Source: SLQH01 sp964612995
GTDB taxonomy: Bacteria > Planctomycetota > UBA11346
Length of the DNA: 16,982 bases
Direction: 5' to 3'
Assembly: GCA_964612995.1 (NCBI GenBank)
Contig: CAZTGE010000089.1
Span: forward strand, 1-16,982
Below, piece after piece: positions 7,514 to 14,883 of this stretch (position 1 is its first letter; each line of letters starts with the position of its first letter). Both the position numbers and the translations under genes were made by a program. Under the pieces are notes generated by a model that was given only the letters and a program-made list of their open reading frames with translations, was not told where the DNA came from and did not search any database.

Positions 7514-9553
7514 TCAACGGCGACCGCGGGTCCGACGACGGCCAGGGTGCCGGCGCCGGGCGCGGCGGCCGGGACCCGCGGCGGTGGCGCCGCGTTCGAT
7601 CTCGGTGATGCGGTCGCGCAGCCGGGCCGCCTCCTCGAAATTGAGGTCTTCGGCCGCCTTGAGCATCATGATCCGCAATTCGGTGATGTCGGCGGTATCG
7701 TATTGCGGAGCCTCGTCCTCGGCGGCGCGCGCGGCGGCGAGCTGATCGGCGAAGGCGGCCGATTCCTGGGCGCGCTGGACGCTGCGTGGGATGATGCCGT
7801 GGGCCTCGTTGAAGGCCCGTTGGTGCGCGCGGCGGCGTTCGGTCTCGCGGATCGCTGCCGCCATCGCCGGCGAGTTGCGGTCGGCGAACAGCAGCACGGT
7901 GCCCTGGATGTGGCGCGCGGCGCGGCCGATGGTCTGGACCAGGCTCATCTCTGAACGCAGGAAGCCCTGCTTGTCGGCGTCGAAAATACACACCAGGCTG
8001 ACCTCGGGCAGGTCCAGGCCTTCACGCAGCAGGTTGACCCCGACCAGGCATTCGGTCTGTCCGGCGCGCAGGGCGTGGAGGATCTCGATGCGTTCGAGCG
8101 CGTCGATGTCGGAGTGGAGGTAGGTGGTTTCGATACCCGCCTCCTGGAGGAACTCGGCCAAATCCTCGGCCAGGCGCTTGGTCAGGGTGGTGACCAGGGT
8201 GCGCTCGCCGCGGGCCTTGCGCTCGAGCACCGCCGCTATGAGCGTCTCGACCTGCCCTTCGGTCGGCTCGACGCGGATCGCGGGGTCGAGCAGGCCGGTG
8301 GGGCGGATGAGCTGCTCGACGCGCAGCTCCTCGTGCTCCGCCTCGTAGGGGCCGGGGGTGGCCGAGCAGTAGATCCGTTGGCCGACCAGTTCGTCCCACT
8401 CGGTGAAGGTCATCGGGCGGTTGTCCATCGCCGAGGGCAGGCGGAAGCCGTGTTCGACCAGCGTCTCCTTGCGCGAACGGTCGCCGGCGTACATCCCGCG
8501 CAGCTGCGGCAGGGTCACATGGCTCTCGTCGACGATGGTAAGGAAATCGCGCGGGAAGAAATCGTAGAGGCAGTAGGGGCGCTGGCCGGGACCGCGGCCG
8601 GAGAGATAGCGCGAGTAGTTTTCGATCCCGGCGCAGTAGCCGACCTCGCGCAGCATCTCGATATCGTACCTGGTGCGCGAGAGCAGGCGTTGGGCTTCGA
8701 CCAGCGCGCCCTTGGCCAGCAGCTGGCGGTGGCGCTGTTCGAGGTCGGCCTCGATCAGATGGATCGATTGGTCGAGCGTCGGCTCGTCGACCACGAAGTG
8801 TTTGGCCGGGTAGAGGTTGATGCGCTCGTGGCGCTCGAGGATCTCGCCACTGATCGGGTGGACCTCCTTGATGCCCTCGACCTCGTCGCCGAAGAACTCG
8901 ATCCGGATCAGCGTGTCCTCGTAGGCCGGCCACAGTTCGACCACGTCGCCGCGGACGCGGAATTTCCCGCGTTGGAAGTCGATGTCGCCGCGGACGTACT
9001 GGATGCTGACCATGCGACGCAACAGCTCGTCGCGTTCGAGTTCCTCGCCGACGCTGAGGGTGACGGTGAGATCCTCGTAGGCGGCGGGCGAGCCCAGACC
9101 ATAGATCGCGCTGACCGAGGCGACCACGATCACGTCGCGGCGGGCGAGCACGCTACGGGTGGCCGAGAGCCGGAGCTTGTCGATCTCCTCGTTGATCGAG
9201 CTCTCCTTCTCGATGTAGAGGTCGCGCGAGGGGACGTAGGCCTCGGGTTGGTAGTAGTCATAGTAGCTAACGAAGTACTCGACCGCGTTTTCGGGGAAGA
9301 AGCCCTTGAATTCGGAGTAGAGCTGCGCGGCGAGAGTCTTGTTGTGCGAGATGACGATGGTCGGTCGCTGCGCCGCTGCGATGACGTTGGCCATGGTGAA
9401 GGTCTTGCCCGAGCCGGTGACGCCGAGCAGGGTGCTGTGGCGCAGGTCCTGTTCCAACGCGGCGGTGAGTGCGGCGATGGCCTGCGGTTGGTCGCCCATC
9501 GGTTCGAAGGGGGCGTGCAGCTTGAAGCCAGCGGGTTCGTCGGTGGGCGCCAT
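7514..9553 (-). CDS. uvrB: UvrABC excinuclease subunit B
   Basis: A 679-residue protein (E. coli UvrB is 673), the damage-verifying helicase-like subunit of nucleotide excision repair, acting with UvrA and UvrC on DNA. Visible marks: GVTGSGKT Walker A (44-51); the DNA-gripping beta-hairpin region starting YYDYYQPEAYVPSRD (97-111); DESH (342-345); CSATP (396-400); helicase motifs GVNLLREGLDLPEV (505-518), DADKQGFLRSE (525-535) and QTIGRAAR (540-547); and a C-terminal UVR domain (about 624-654) for UvrC contact. After it comes a short, very arginine-rich tail (660-679). The start MAPTDEP fits family length; no clear Shine-Dalgarno and no LexA-like operator is visible upstream. The gene is divergent from queC. 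Confidence 0.97.
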   Translation of the reverse strand: MAPTDEPAGFKLHAPFEPMGDQPQAIAALTAALEQDLRHSTLLGVTGSGKTFTMANVIAAAQRPTIVISHNKTLAAQLYSEFKGFFPENAVEYFVSYYDYYQPEAYVPSRDLYIEKESSINEEIDKLRLSATRSVLARRDVIVVASVSAIYGLGSPAAYEDLTVTLSVGEELERDELLRRMVSIQYVRGDIDFQRGKFRVRGDVVELWPAYEDTLIRIEFFGDEVEGIKEVHPISGEILERHERINLYPAKHFVVDEPTLDQSIHLIEADLEQRHRQLLAKGALVEAQRLLSRTRYDIEMLREVGYCAGIENYSRYLSGRGPGQRPYCLYDFFPRDFLTIVDESHVTLPQLRGMYAGDRSRKETLVEHGFRLPSAMDNRPMTFTEWDELVGQRIYCSATPGPYEAEHEELRVEQLIRPTGLLDPAIRVEPTEGQVETLIAAVLERKARGERTLVTTLTKRLAEDLAEFLQEAGIETTYLHSDIDALERIEILHALRAGQTECLVGVNLLREGLDLPEVSLVCIFDADKQGFLRSEMSLVQTIGRAARHIQGTVLLFADRNSPAMAAAIRETERRRAHQRAFNEAHGIIPRSVQRAQESAAFADQLAAARAAEDEAPQYDTADITELRIMMLKAAEDLNFEEAARLRDRITEIERGATAAGPGRRARRRHPGRRRTRGRR

Positions 9554-9640
9554 CGTGGTCGAGTCTGGATCCGCGCTGCGAGCGGGCAAGCGGGGTCGGG
9601 GCCGGCTTGCGCGCGCGCGGCCGGACGCAAGATCACCGCC
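9554..9640. promoter_or_regulatory. Divergent uvrB/queC promoter region
   Basis: These 87 bases must contain the starts of both the uvrB (minus) and queC (plus) transcripts. No convincing sigma-70 hexamers, LexA box or preQ1-type riboswitch could be recognised. It holds an inverted repeat CTTGCG (9606-9611) / CGCAAG (9626-9631) just before queC and an alternating GC tract at 9609-9619. Confidence 0.35.
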
Positions 9641-10321
9641 ATGGCCCCAGCCAACGCCGCGGTGGTCGCCCTCTCGGGTGGCCAGGATTCGACCACCTGC
9701 CTCGCCTGGACGCGGCGGCGCTTCGCCCGGGTGTACACCATCGCGTTCGATTACGGCCAGCGCCATCGCGTGGAGCTGGATGCGGCGGCACGGGTGGCCG
9801 GGGTGGCCGGGGTGGTGGAGCACCGGGTGCTGCCGGTCGCGAGTCTCGCCGCGCTCGGCGGCAACGCCCTGACCGGCGCGGGCGCGGTCGATGGCGCTGC
9901 GGATCCCGCATCCGGCTTGCCGCCGACCTTCGTGCCCGGGCGCAACCTGCTGTTCCTGACCCTGGCCGCGGCCTGGGCCTACCAGCTCGACGTGACCGAG
10001 CTGGTCACCGGCGTGTGTCAGACCGATTACAGCGGTTACCCCGATTGCCGTGCGAGCACCATGGAAGCGCTGCAGCAGAGCCTGCGCACCGGCATGGAGC
10101 GGCCGTTCACCATCCACACGCCGCTGATGCACCTGACCAAGGCCGCGTCGGTACGCCTGGCGGTGGAGCTCGACGCGCTGCCGTTGCTCTCCTGGTCGCA
10201 CACCTGCTACGCCGGAGCGGTGCCGCCCTGCGGGATCTGCCCCGCCTGTCGTCTGCGCGCGCGTGGCTTCGCCGAGGCGGGTGTCGTCGATCCCTTGCTC
10301 GTGCGCCTGGGGGTCGGATGA
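9641..10321 (+). CDS. queC: 7-cyano-7-deazaguanine (preQ0) synthase QueC
   Basis: A 226-residue cytoplasmic enzyme that converts 7-carboxy-7-deazaguanine, ATP and ammonia to preQ0, an intermediate of queuosine tRNA modification. Seen: the PP-loop LSGGQDSTT (11-19), FDYGQRHR (36-43), VPGRNLLFL (98-106), DYSGYPDCR (129-137), and the zinc-binding cysteines 189, 197, 200 and 203 in CYAGAVPPCGICPAC. ATG 9641 is the first start before the PP-loop; the frame is open far upstream, but that part lies antisense to uvrB. The TGA stop overlaps the ATG of dtd (ATGA at 10318-10321). No queD, queE or queF is present in the window. Confidence 0.96.
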   Translation: MAPANAAVVALSGGQDSTTCLAWTRRRFARVYTIAFDYGQRHRVELDAAARVAGVAGVVEHRVLPVASLAALGGNALTGAGAVDGAADPASGLPPTFVPGRNLLFLTLAAAWAYQLDVTELVTGVCQTDYSGYPDCRASTMEALQQSLRTGMERPFTIHTPLMHLTKAASVRLAVELDALPLLSWSHTCYAGAVPPCGICPACRLRARGFAEAGVVDPLLVRLGVG

Positions 10322-10770
10322 GGGCGGTGCTCCAACGCGTGGCCGAGGCCGCGGTCAGCGTCGCGGGTGAGGAGATCGGACGGATCGGCCCGGGCTTGCT
10401 GGTGCTGCTCGGCTGCGCCGCGGAAGACGATGCGAGCGACGTGGACTGGCTGGCGGGCAAGATCGTGCGCATGCGCATCTTCGCCGACGCCGCGGGCAAG
10501 ATGAACCGCAGCGTGGCCGACACCGGCGGCGACATCCTCTGCGTGAGCCAATTCACCCTGCATGCCGCGACCCGTAAGGGCAACCGGCCCTCATTCATCG
10601 GCGCCGCGTCGGGCGAGCGGGCGATGACGCTCTACACCGCCTGCTGCGATCGGCTCGGGCAGCTGCTCGGTCGTCCGGTCGCCACCGGACGCTTCGCCGC
10701 CGACATGCAGGTCGCGCTGGTCAACGACGGACCGGTGACCATCTGCATCGACAGTCGCGATCGCGAGTGA
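10318..10770 (+). CDS. dtd: D-aminoacyl-tRNA deacylase
   Basis: A 150-residue proofreading enzyme (E. coli Dtd is 145) that hydrolyses D-aminoacyl-tRNAs and mischarged glycyl-tRNA in the cytoplasm. It starts MRAVLQRV as in the family. It carries both signature segments: SQFTL (77-81) and the Gly-cisPro motif in NDGPVT (136-141) that excludes L-amino acids. TGRFAADMQVALVNDGPVT is nearly identical to the E. coli sequence as I recall it. The ATGA overlap with queC suggests translational coupling, although the functions share only tRNA quality. It converges on the porin gene with 22 bases between. Confidence 0.97.
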   Translation: MRAVLQRVAEAAVSVAGEEIGRIGPGLLVLLGCAAEDDASDVDWLAGKIVRMRIFADAAGKMNRSVADTGGDILCVSQFTLHAATRKGNRPSFIGAASGERAMTLYTACCDRLGQLLGRPVATGRFAADMQVALVNDGPVTICIDSRDRE

Positions 10771-10792
10771 TCGCGCCCTCCGGCCGCTGCGC

Positions 10793-12007
10793 TCAGAACA
10801 CCACCGTGGTCTTGAGCGCGAAGAAATACCAGTCCTCGTCGGGCGTCTGCCTGTCGTTCTCCAGCTCATAGACGACAGCCGAGCCGTGGACCGCGTGGAC
10901 CTCGCCCTTGACGACCCAGTGGTCGTTGATGTCGTAGCGCACCCCGGCGTAGACCTCCTTGTGATACATCTGGTGGCCTTCCCAGCCGCGGGCGGGGTCG
11001 ACCTCGTTGCCGTCGCGGTCGTGGATGTCGCGGTAGAGCTCGTCGTAGACCGCGAACAGCGTCAGTTGATCGCAGCACTCGTAGGCGGCGGAGACATACC
11101 AGCCGGCGCGGTCGATCGCCTCGTAGTGGCGCGCGGTGCCCAGGGGGCTGTGCAGGTCCAGCACCGCGTCGAAGCCCCAGCGCATGTACTCGGCAGCGAA
11201 GGTCCACGGCCCCCAGGTGTATTCGGCGCCGAAGAAGACGGCGTCGAGGTCGTCGACGGTGTAGGCGAAGCGCGCACCGTCGGGCGCGGCACCCGTGGCG
11301 TCGAGCGTGGCGATGCGCATCCAGGTGGTGGACAGGCGCAGGCCGCCCATCGGCGGGGACCAGGCCAGTGCCAGACCGTAGACGGCCTCCACCTCGAGCC
11401 GCTCGGGCAGCAGCCCCATCTCCTCCTCCATGGTCAGGGCGACCGCGCCGTCCGGTTCCAGGGCCAGGGTGCCGAGGTAGGCTTGATAGGCCAGCTCTCC
11501 CGCCGCGTCGAGCATGACGTGGCCGTAGGCCTGGGCGCCGTCGTAGGCGGTGATGCTGTCGCGCCAGCGGTTGAGGTAGACCGCTTCGGGCAGGAAGATC
11601 TGCGGCCGGGCGATGTCGATGTCGCGCGACTCGTTGTACAGGCCGAGCGGGATCTTGGCCCGGCCCAGGCGCAAGCCGAGGCTGTCGGCGTGACGGTAGT
11701 CGGCGTAGGCCCAGTCGATCACCACCTCGTTGTTGCCGAGTTCGCCGAGGTCGTGGCTGAACAGCTGCAGGCCCACCCGCAGGTCGTCGGTGAGTTCGGC
11801 CTGGAGCGCGAGCCCGATCTCGTTGAATTCGAAGCTCCCGTCGCGGGTATCGCCGAAGTAGTTGTTGCCGGTGCTGTGGAGGTAGCCCTGGCTGACAAAG
11901 CCGTTGATGCTCAATTCCTGGAGTTCGTAGGCGTCGAGGCCGGCATTCAGGCCGAGCCCGGCCAGGACCAGGACCAGAAAGCGGTGAGGAGATGACAAGG
12001 GCCCCAT
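10793..12007 (-). CDS. Outer-membrane porin-like beta-barrel protein
   Basis: A 404-residue exported protein. A hydrophobic signal (FLVLVLAGLGLNAGLDA, about residues 10-26) precedes YELQELSINGFVSQGYLHST. After that come alternating amphipathic strands rich in Tyr, Trp and Asp/Gly turns, and the chain ends in ...TTVVF, the C-terminal Phe that guides barrel insertion. LGRAKIPLGLYNESRD resembles the strand/loop pattern of Gram-negative porins that align with phosphate- or phosphonate-type porins. ATG 12007 is preferred: AGGAG lies 8 bases before it, but only 2 bases before the in-frame ATG at 12013. The gene directly follows the PstS-like gene, which implies one operon and a joint uptake or envelope role. 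Pore substrate is unknown. Confidence 0.82.
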   Translation of the reverse strand: MGPLSSPHRFLVLVLAGLGLNAGLDAYELQELSINGFVSQGYLHSTGNNYFGDTRDGSFEFNEIGLALQAELTDDLRVGLQLFSHDLGELGNNEVVIDWAYADYRHADSLGLRLGRAKIPLGLYNESRDIDIARPQIFLPEAVYLNRWRDSITAYDGAQAYGHVMLDAAGELAYQAYLGTLALEPDGAVALTMEEEMGLLPERLEVEAVYGLALAWSPPMGGLRLSTTWMRIATLDATGAAPDGARFAYTVDDLDAVFFGAEYTWGPWTFAAEYMRWGFDAVLDLHSPLGTARHYEAIDRAGWYVSAAYECCDQLTLFAVYDELYRDIHDRDGNEVDPARGWEGHQMYHKEVYAGVRYDINDHWVVKGEVHAVHGSAVVYELENDRQTPDEDWYFFALKTTVVF

Positions 12008-12009
12008 GA

Positions 12010-12543
12010 TCATTGCTCCTCTGCTTCCGTTTCGTCGTCTTCTTCCGCCTCACCGACAGTGATGATGGTGACCAGCGGATCCGCAGCGAGGTCGGCGGCG
12101 CTGCCGATGCAGGCGATCGCACCGGGGGTCTGACCGACGTAGGCGCGCAGCTCGGCAGCCGAGGTGAAACGCTTGGGCATCCGCCCCTTGCCGGTGAACA
12201 CACGCCGGCGCCAGTAGGAGGCGAACTGCTTCGGCGTCTTGCCGACGATCGTCTGCAGTCGGGCTTCGGCCGCGGGGTCGCCCGCGTGCAGCGCCAGGAC
12301 CACCCGTTGATCGTCGTGCCAGTGAGCGCGCTTGCCGAGGTACATGCGGCGCAGCTCGCGTTGGTTCACGCGGTCGACGCCCACATCGCGGTGGGCGATG
12401 ATCACCGTCTGGTCGGCGGGGTCCTCCGCGGCGCCGCCTGGCGCGGCTGCGAGCGCCAGCGCGAGCCAGACCATCAGACGCAGCACGCCGGTGGCCGCCC
12501 GGCTACGCAGCCGCACCTGTGGTGTCCGCCTGCCAGTGCCCAT
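12010..12543 (-). CDS. Small PstS-like periplasmic phosphate-binding-domain protein
   Basis: A 177-residue exported protein, much shorter than PstS (about 320). After an Arg-rich n-region and the hydrophobic stretch VLRLMVWLALALAAAPGGAA comes a domain with INQRELRRMYLGK-like order (here VNQRELRRMYLGKRAHW), KTPKQFASYWRRRVFTGKG, and AYVGQTPGAIACIG. This is the pattern of single-domain PBP-like proteins related to PstS. The C-terminus is acidic (EAEEDDETEAEEQ). Its stop overlaps the upstream alternative ATG of the porin gene (ATGA at 12010-12013). Without PstA/B/C genes here, it is more likely a partner of the porin or a regulator than part of an ABC importer. The N-terminus is uncertain: ATG 12474 (MVWLALAL) is an alternative start. 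Confidence 0.8.
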   Translation of the reverse strand: MGTGRRTPQVRLRSRAATGVLRLMVWLALALAAAPGGAAEDPADQTVIIAHRDVGVDRVNQRELRRMYLGKRAHWHDDQRVVLALHAGDPAAEARLQTIVGKTPKQFASYWRRRVFTGKGRMPKRFTSAAELRAYVGQTPGAIACIGSAADLAADPLVTIITVGEAEEDDETEAEEQ

Positions 12544-12549
12544 CCCCGC

Positions 12550-12577
12550 AGTATAGTCGGGAAGTGAAGAGGACCAA
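12550..12577 (-). promoter_or_regulatory. Candidate promoter of the PstS-like/porin operon
   Basis: On the minus strand TATACT (12555-12550) has five of six bases of the sigma-70 -10 consensus. A weak -35, TTGGTC (12577-12572), stands 16 bases upstream. Transcription would begin at or next to the ATG at 12543, which would give a leaderless message or favour a later start. Confidence 0.35.
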
Positions 12578-12613
12578 AGCCGCAGCGCTCGCGCAGTTCA
12601 TTTCCGTGAATCG

Positions 12614-12714
12614 CGCCTCCCGTCCGGCATCGGAGGCGTTTCGCTGGCGGCGGTTCCGTTCGGCTGACGTCTTCGCGCCATCCGTCGTGCCGGTGCCGTC
12701 GGGCGCCGGCACCG
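12614..12714 (+). other. Two hairpins in the leader of the M48 gene
   Basis: CGCCTCC (12614-12620) pairs with GGAGGCG (12632-12638), loop 11. CGGTGCCG (12691-12698) pairs with CGGCACCG (12707-12714), loop 8. Both lie in the 254-base divergent gap upstream of the metalloprotease gene. They might structure its 5' leader or be remnants of a small element. There is no U-tract, so I do not call them terminators. Confidence 0.4.
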
Positions 12715-12797
12715 ACAGAGGGGGGTCCATCGCCGCGCTTGATGCCGGGTGCGGGAGCGGTCACCATCACTGGCCCACCTGGACCGAGGAGGCCGTC

Positions 12798-13619
12798 ATG
12801 CCCACCATCCGCCGTCTGCTGGCCACCGGCCTCGCCCTGCTGCTGCTGCACGCGTCGTCGGGTTGTCGTCGGGTCCCAGGTACCGATCGGAGCCAATTCA
12901 ACGTATTCTCGCGCGAGACCGAGGTCACGATGGGAGCGAATGCCTATCGCGAGATCATGGCCGGGGAGGAGCAGGTCACCGGTACACCCATGGCCCGGAT
13001 CCTGGAACGGGTCGGGCGTCGGATCGCCGCCGTGTCGCCGGATCCCGGCTACGAGTGGGAATTCGCCCTGGTGCGCAGCAAGACGGTCAACGCCTTCGCG
13101 CTGCCAGGCGGGAAGGTGGTCTTCTACACCGGCATGCTGCCCTACTTCAAGACCGAGGCCGATCTGGCGGTGGTCATGGGCCATGAGATCGCGCATGTGA
13201 TCGCCCGCCACGGCGGTGAGCGCATGTCGCACGGCGTGTTCATCTCCGGCGTCAGCACTGCGATCGGCGCCTATCTCGAGACCCAGGGGGTCGAACGCTC
13301 GCAGCGCAACATGTGGCTCGCCGCGCTCGGCGCCGGGGCCCAGTTGGGCGTGACGCTGCCTTTCAGCCGCAAGCACGAGCACGAGGCGGACAAGCTCGGC
13401 ATGCGCTACATGGCCAAGGCCGGCTATGATCCGCGCGCCGCGCCGGCATTCTGGGACTCGTTCAAGGGCGCCAGCGGCACGCCGGAGTTCCTCAGCACCC
13501 ATCCGCACGACGAGAGCCGGGCCACCGAGCTGCGCGCGCAGCTGCAGCAGGTCCTCGAGCACTACCGCGCCGCGGAAACGCAGCACGGCATGGGGGCGAC
13601 GCTGCCGAGTGACCGGTGA
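12798..13619 (+). CDS. M48-family metalloprotease lipoprotein (LoiP/BepA-like)
   Basis: A 273-residue zinc endopeptidase, probably anchored in the envelope and engaged in outer-membrane protein quality control, by analogy with E. coli LoiP and BepA. The signal sequence ends in ASSGC with lipobox Cys23. Catalytic HEIAH is at 129-133, the third zinc ligand is Glu196 in KHEHEADKLG (the M48 ExxxD element), and NAFALPGGKVVFYTGML (98-114) is typical of the family. No TPR domain is present, so it is closer to LoiP than to full-length BepA. Start 12798 has GAGGAGG five bases upstream. It is divergent from the PstS-like/porin operon, and is the last gene before the composition changes. Confidence 0.94.
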   Translation: MPTIRRLLATGLALLLLHASSGCRRVPGTDRSQFNVFSRETEVTMGANAYREIMAGEEQVTGTPMARILERVGRRIAAVSPDPGYEWEFALVRSKTVNAFALPGGKVVFYTGMLPYFKTEADLAVVMGHEIAHVIARHGGERMSHGVFISGVSTAIGAYLETQGVERSQRNMWLAALGAGAQLGVTLPFSRKHEHEADKLGMRYMAKAGYDPRAAPAFWDSFKGASGTPEFLSTHPHDESRATELRAQLQQVLEHYRAAETQHGMGATLPSDR

Positions 13620-13688
13620 GTTCGAGATCGTAGCCCGGCGGCGACGAGATCACGGACCCGGGGGTGAACGGATCCGGGTGTCACCGGT

Positions 13689-14054
13689 ATGACCAGGAGG
13701 GTGTCCCGCCCGTCCGTCTCGCGCCCGTCCGGCTTCAACGAGACCGGGAATGCCAAGTACTCGAACTGGGTGATCGTGAATGCTGCTGGGGCCGGCGCCA
13801 GCACAGGCTGGATCACTACGATGGCACACGAGATCCAGCACTGCGTTCCTGACAAGGAGAGGCACAACCTGGTCTACAGCCTCCTCAGCGCGGATCTCCC
13901 CGGGATCCCGCCTCCTGGCAAGTCGGTCCACGGTCACAAGCGAATGTCCCGCTATCCTAGCAAGCCCTATGCCGAGTCGACGTGGACGACTACAGAACCC
14001 ACGACCACCAAGGCCCGCAACAACGCCGAGACGCTGCCCAGCGCGGCACCGTGA
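13689..14054 (+). CDS. Small zincin-like protein with HEIQH motif (possible effector remnant)
   Basis: A 121-residue reading frame of unknown family. The notable feature is GWITTMAHEIQHC (40-52), an HExxH zinc-protease motif (His47, Glu48, His51) preceded by a predicted beta strand SNWVIVNAAG. A metzincin would need His six residues after the motif; here the next His is 8 residues after (His59), so it is not a classical metzincin. A conserved third ligand cannot be assigned. There is no signal peptide, and the start is weakly supported, so this may be the C-terminal domain of a lost larger protein. It ends 11 bases before the next gene, whose ribosome binding site overlaps this stop. Codon use is less GC-biased than in the core genes. 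Confidence 0.5.
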   Translation: MTRRVSRPSVSRPSGFNETGNAKYSNWVIVNAAGAGASTGWITTMAHEIQHCVPDKERHNLVYSLLSADLPGIPPPGKSVHGHKRMSRYPSKPYAESTWTTTEPTTTKARNNAETLPSAAP

Positions 14055-14065
14055 GGACAGCAGCC

Positions 14066-14875
14066 ATGTATCGCACCCTTCTCATCGCATCGCTGTTCCT
14101 GACCACATCCGTGACCCCGGCTGAGGATCGGACCACGTTCTACCTCGACTGGATCGGCCCACGGGCTGCGGGCACCACGGCGCAGGTCCGCAGGCGGTTC
14201 ATCGCCCCCCTGGCCAAGCAGCCCCTACACGTACGGGCGTCCATCGCTCACCTGCTGGCGAAACGCCTCGCCGATGCCTCCGGTTGCCCAGCCGAGGCGA
14301 CGTGGAGCGCCGAGCGAGTCGACGGCAATACGGTCAGTGGGCGTGCCGCTTGGGCCTTGAACCAGATGCTCGGCGGTCGCTTAGCGACTCCGGCTCCCGA
14401 CGCTGACGAAGCAACGCGAGTCGCGCGTGCCAAGCGATCTCTCGATGCCCTCAATCTGCTCGCGGATGGCATCGCCGAGGTCCAGAGGCACAACGGGCTC
14501 GACGCCAAGCACTACCATGAACGCTACACCGCCGGCCTCGTCTGGGACGACCCCAAGCACTTCGCCGAAACTGAGGAGCGGTTCGAAGCAGCGATGGCGG
14601 CATGGTACCCCCTCGGCAAACACCAGTCTGAGTTGCTGGTAATCCTCCAAGACAGCCCCTATATAGCTCACTTTACACGACCGGAAGACCAAGAGTTCCT
14701 CCGGCCAGACCAAGTAGGGAAGAACCTACCCAAGCCCGATCCGATCCGCCTGCTGGGCAAACCTCATGAGTTCGTGCTCACGCTCTACAGCGGTGACCGC
14801 CTTACGGTGATCTATCGTTTTGTCCTCGATGCGTCAGGCAAGGTCATGGCGTTCGGTAAGGCAAATAACGTCTAG
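14066..14875 (+). CDS. Exported protein of unknown function
   Basis: A 269-residue protein I do not recognise. The N-terminus MYRTLLIASLFLTTSVTPA is a good cleavable signal peptide, so it is probably periplasmic. The mature part is mostly helical-looking to about residue 190 (for example the Ala/Leu/Arg-rich 40-70 and 110-150), followed by a more beta-rich end with FVLTLYSGDRLTVIYRFVLD. There are no evident catalytic motifs or repeats. ATG 14066 has GAGGA 8 bases upstream, overlapping the stop of the zincin-like ORF. That spacing suggests co-translation. A periplasmic immunity or inhibitor protein for the neighbour is one possibility, but the sequence alone does not show it. It ends in TAG. 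Confidence 0.75.
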   Translation: MYRTLLIASLFLTTSVTPAEDRTTFYLDWIGPRAAGTTAQVRRRFIAPLAKQPLHVRASIAHLLAKRLADASGCPAEATWSAERVDGNTVSGRAAWALNQMLGGRLATPAPDADEATRVARAKRSLDALNLLADGIAEVQRHNGLDAKHYHERYTAGLVWDDPKHFAETEERFEAAMAAWYPLGKHQSELLVILQDSPYIAHFTRPEDQEFLRPDQVGKNLPKPDPIRLLGKPHEFVLTLYSGDRLTVIYRFVLDASGKVMAFGKANNV

Positions 14876-14883
14876 TGTGGTGA

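Noticed and set aside
8075..9640. Plus-strand upstream extension of the queC frame
   Set aside because: It lies antisense to uvrB motifs, and QueC homology begins exactly at ATG 9641.
9554..9640. preQ1 riboswitch before queC or LexA box before uvrB
   Set aside because: No matching short pseudoknot sequence with the conserved A-rich tail and no CTG-N10-CAG-type operator could be found.
10755..10766. 12-bp palindrome TCGCGATCGCGA as a regulatory site
   Set aside because: It lies within the last codons of dtd, between convergent genes, and is explained by codon use in GC-rich DNA.
10866..12203. Alternative minus-strand frame and a plus-strand frame (10886-11995) across the porin gene
   Set aside because: Neither has a signal peptide or strand pattern; the porin frame has both plus a terminal Phe.
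12474..13586. Minus-strand frame opposite the M48 protease
   Set aside because: It is antisense to the HEIAH and HEHEAD motifs and has no features of its own.
13827..13865. Metzincin assignment for the HEIQH ORF
   Set aside because: Metzincins need HExxHxxGxxH/D; here the next His is two residues too far and the Gly is absent.
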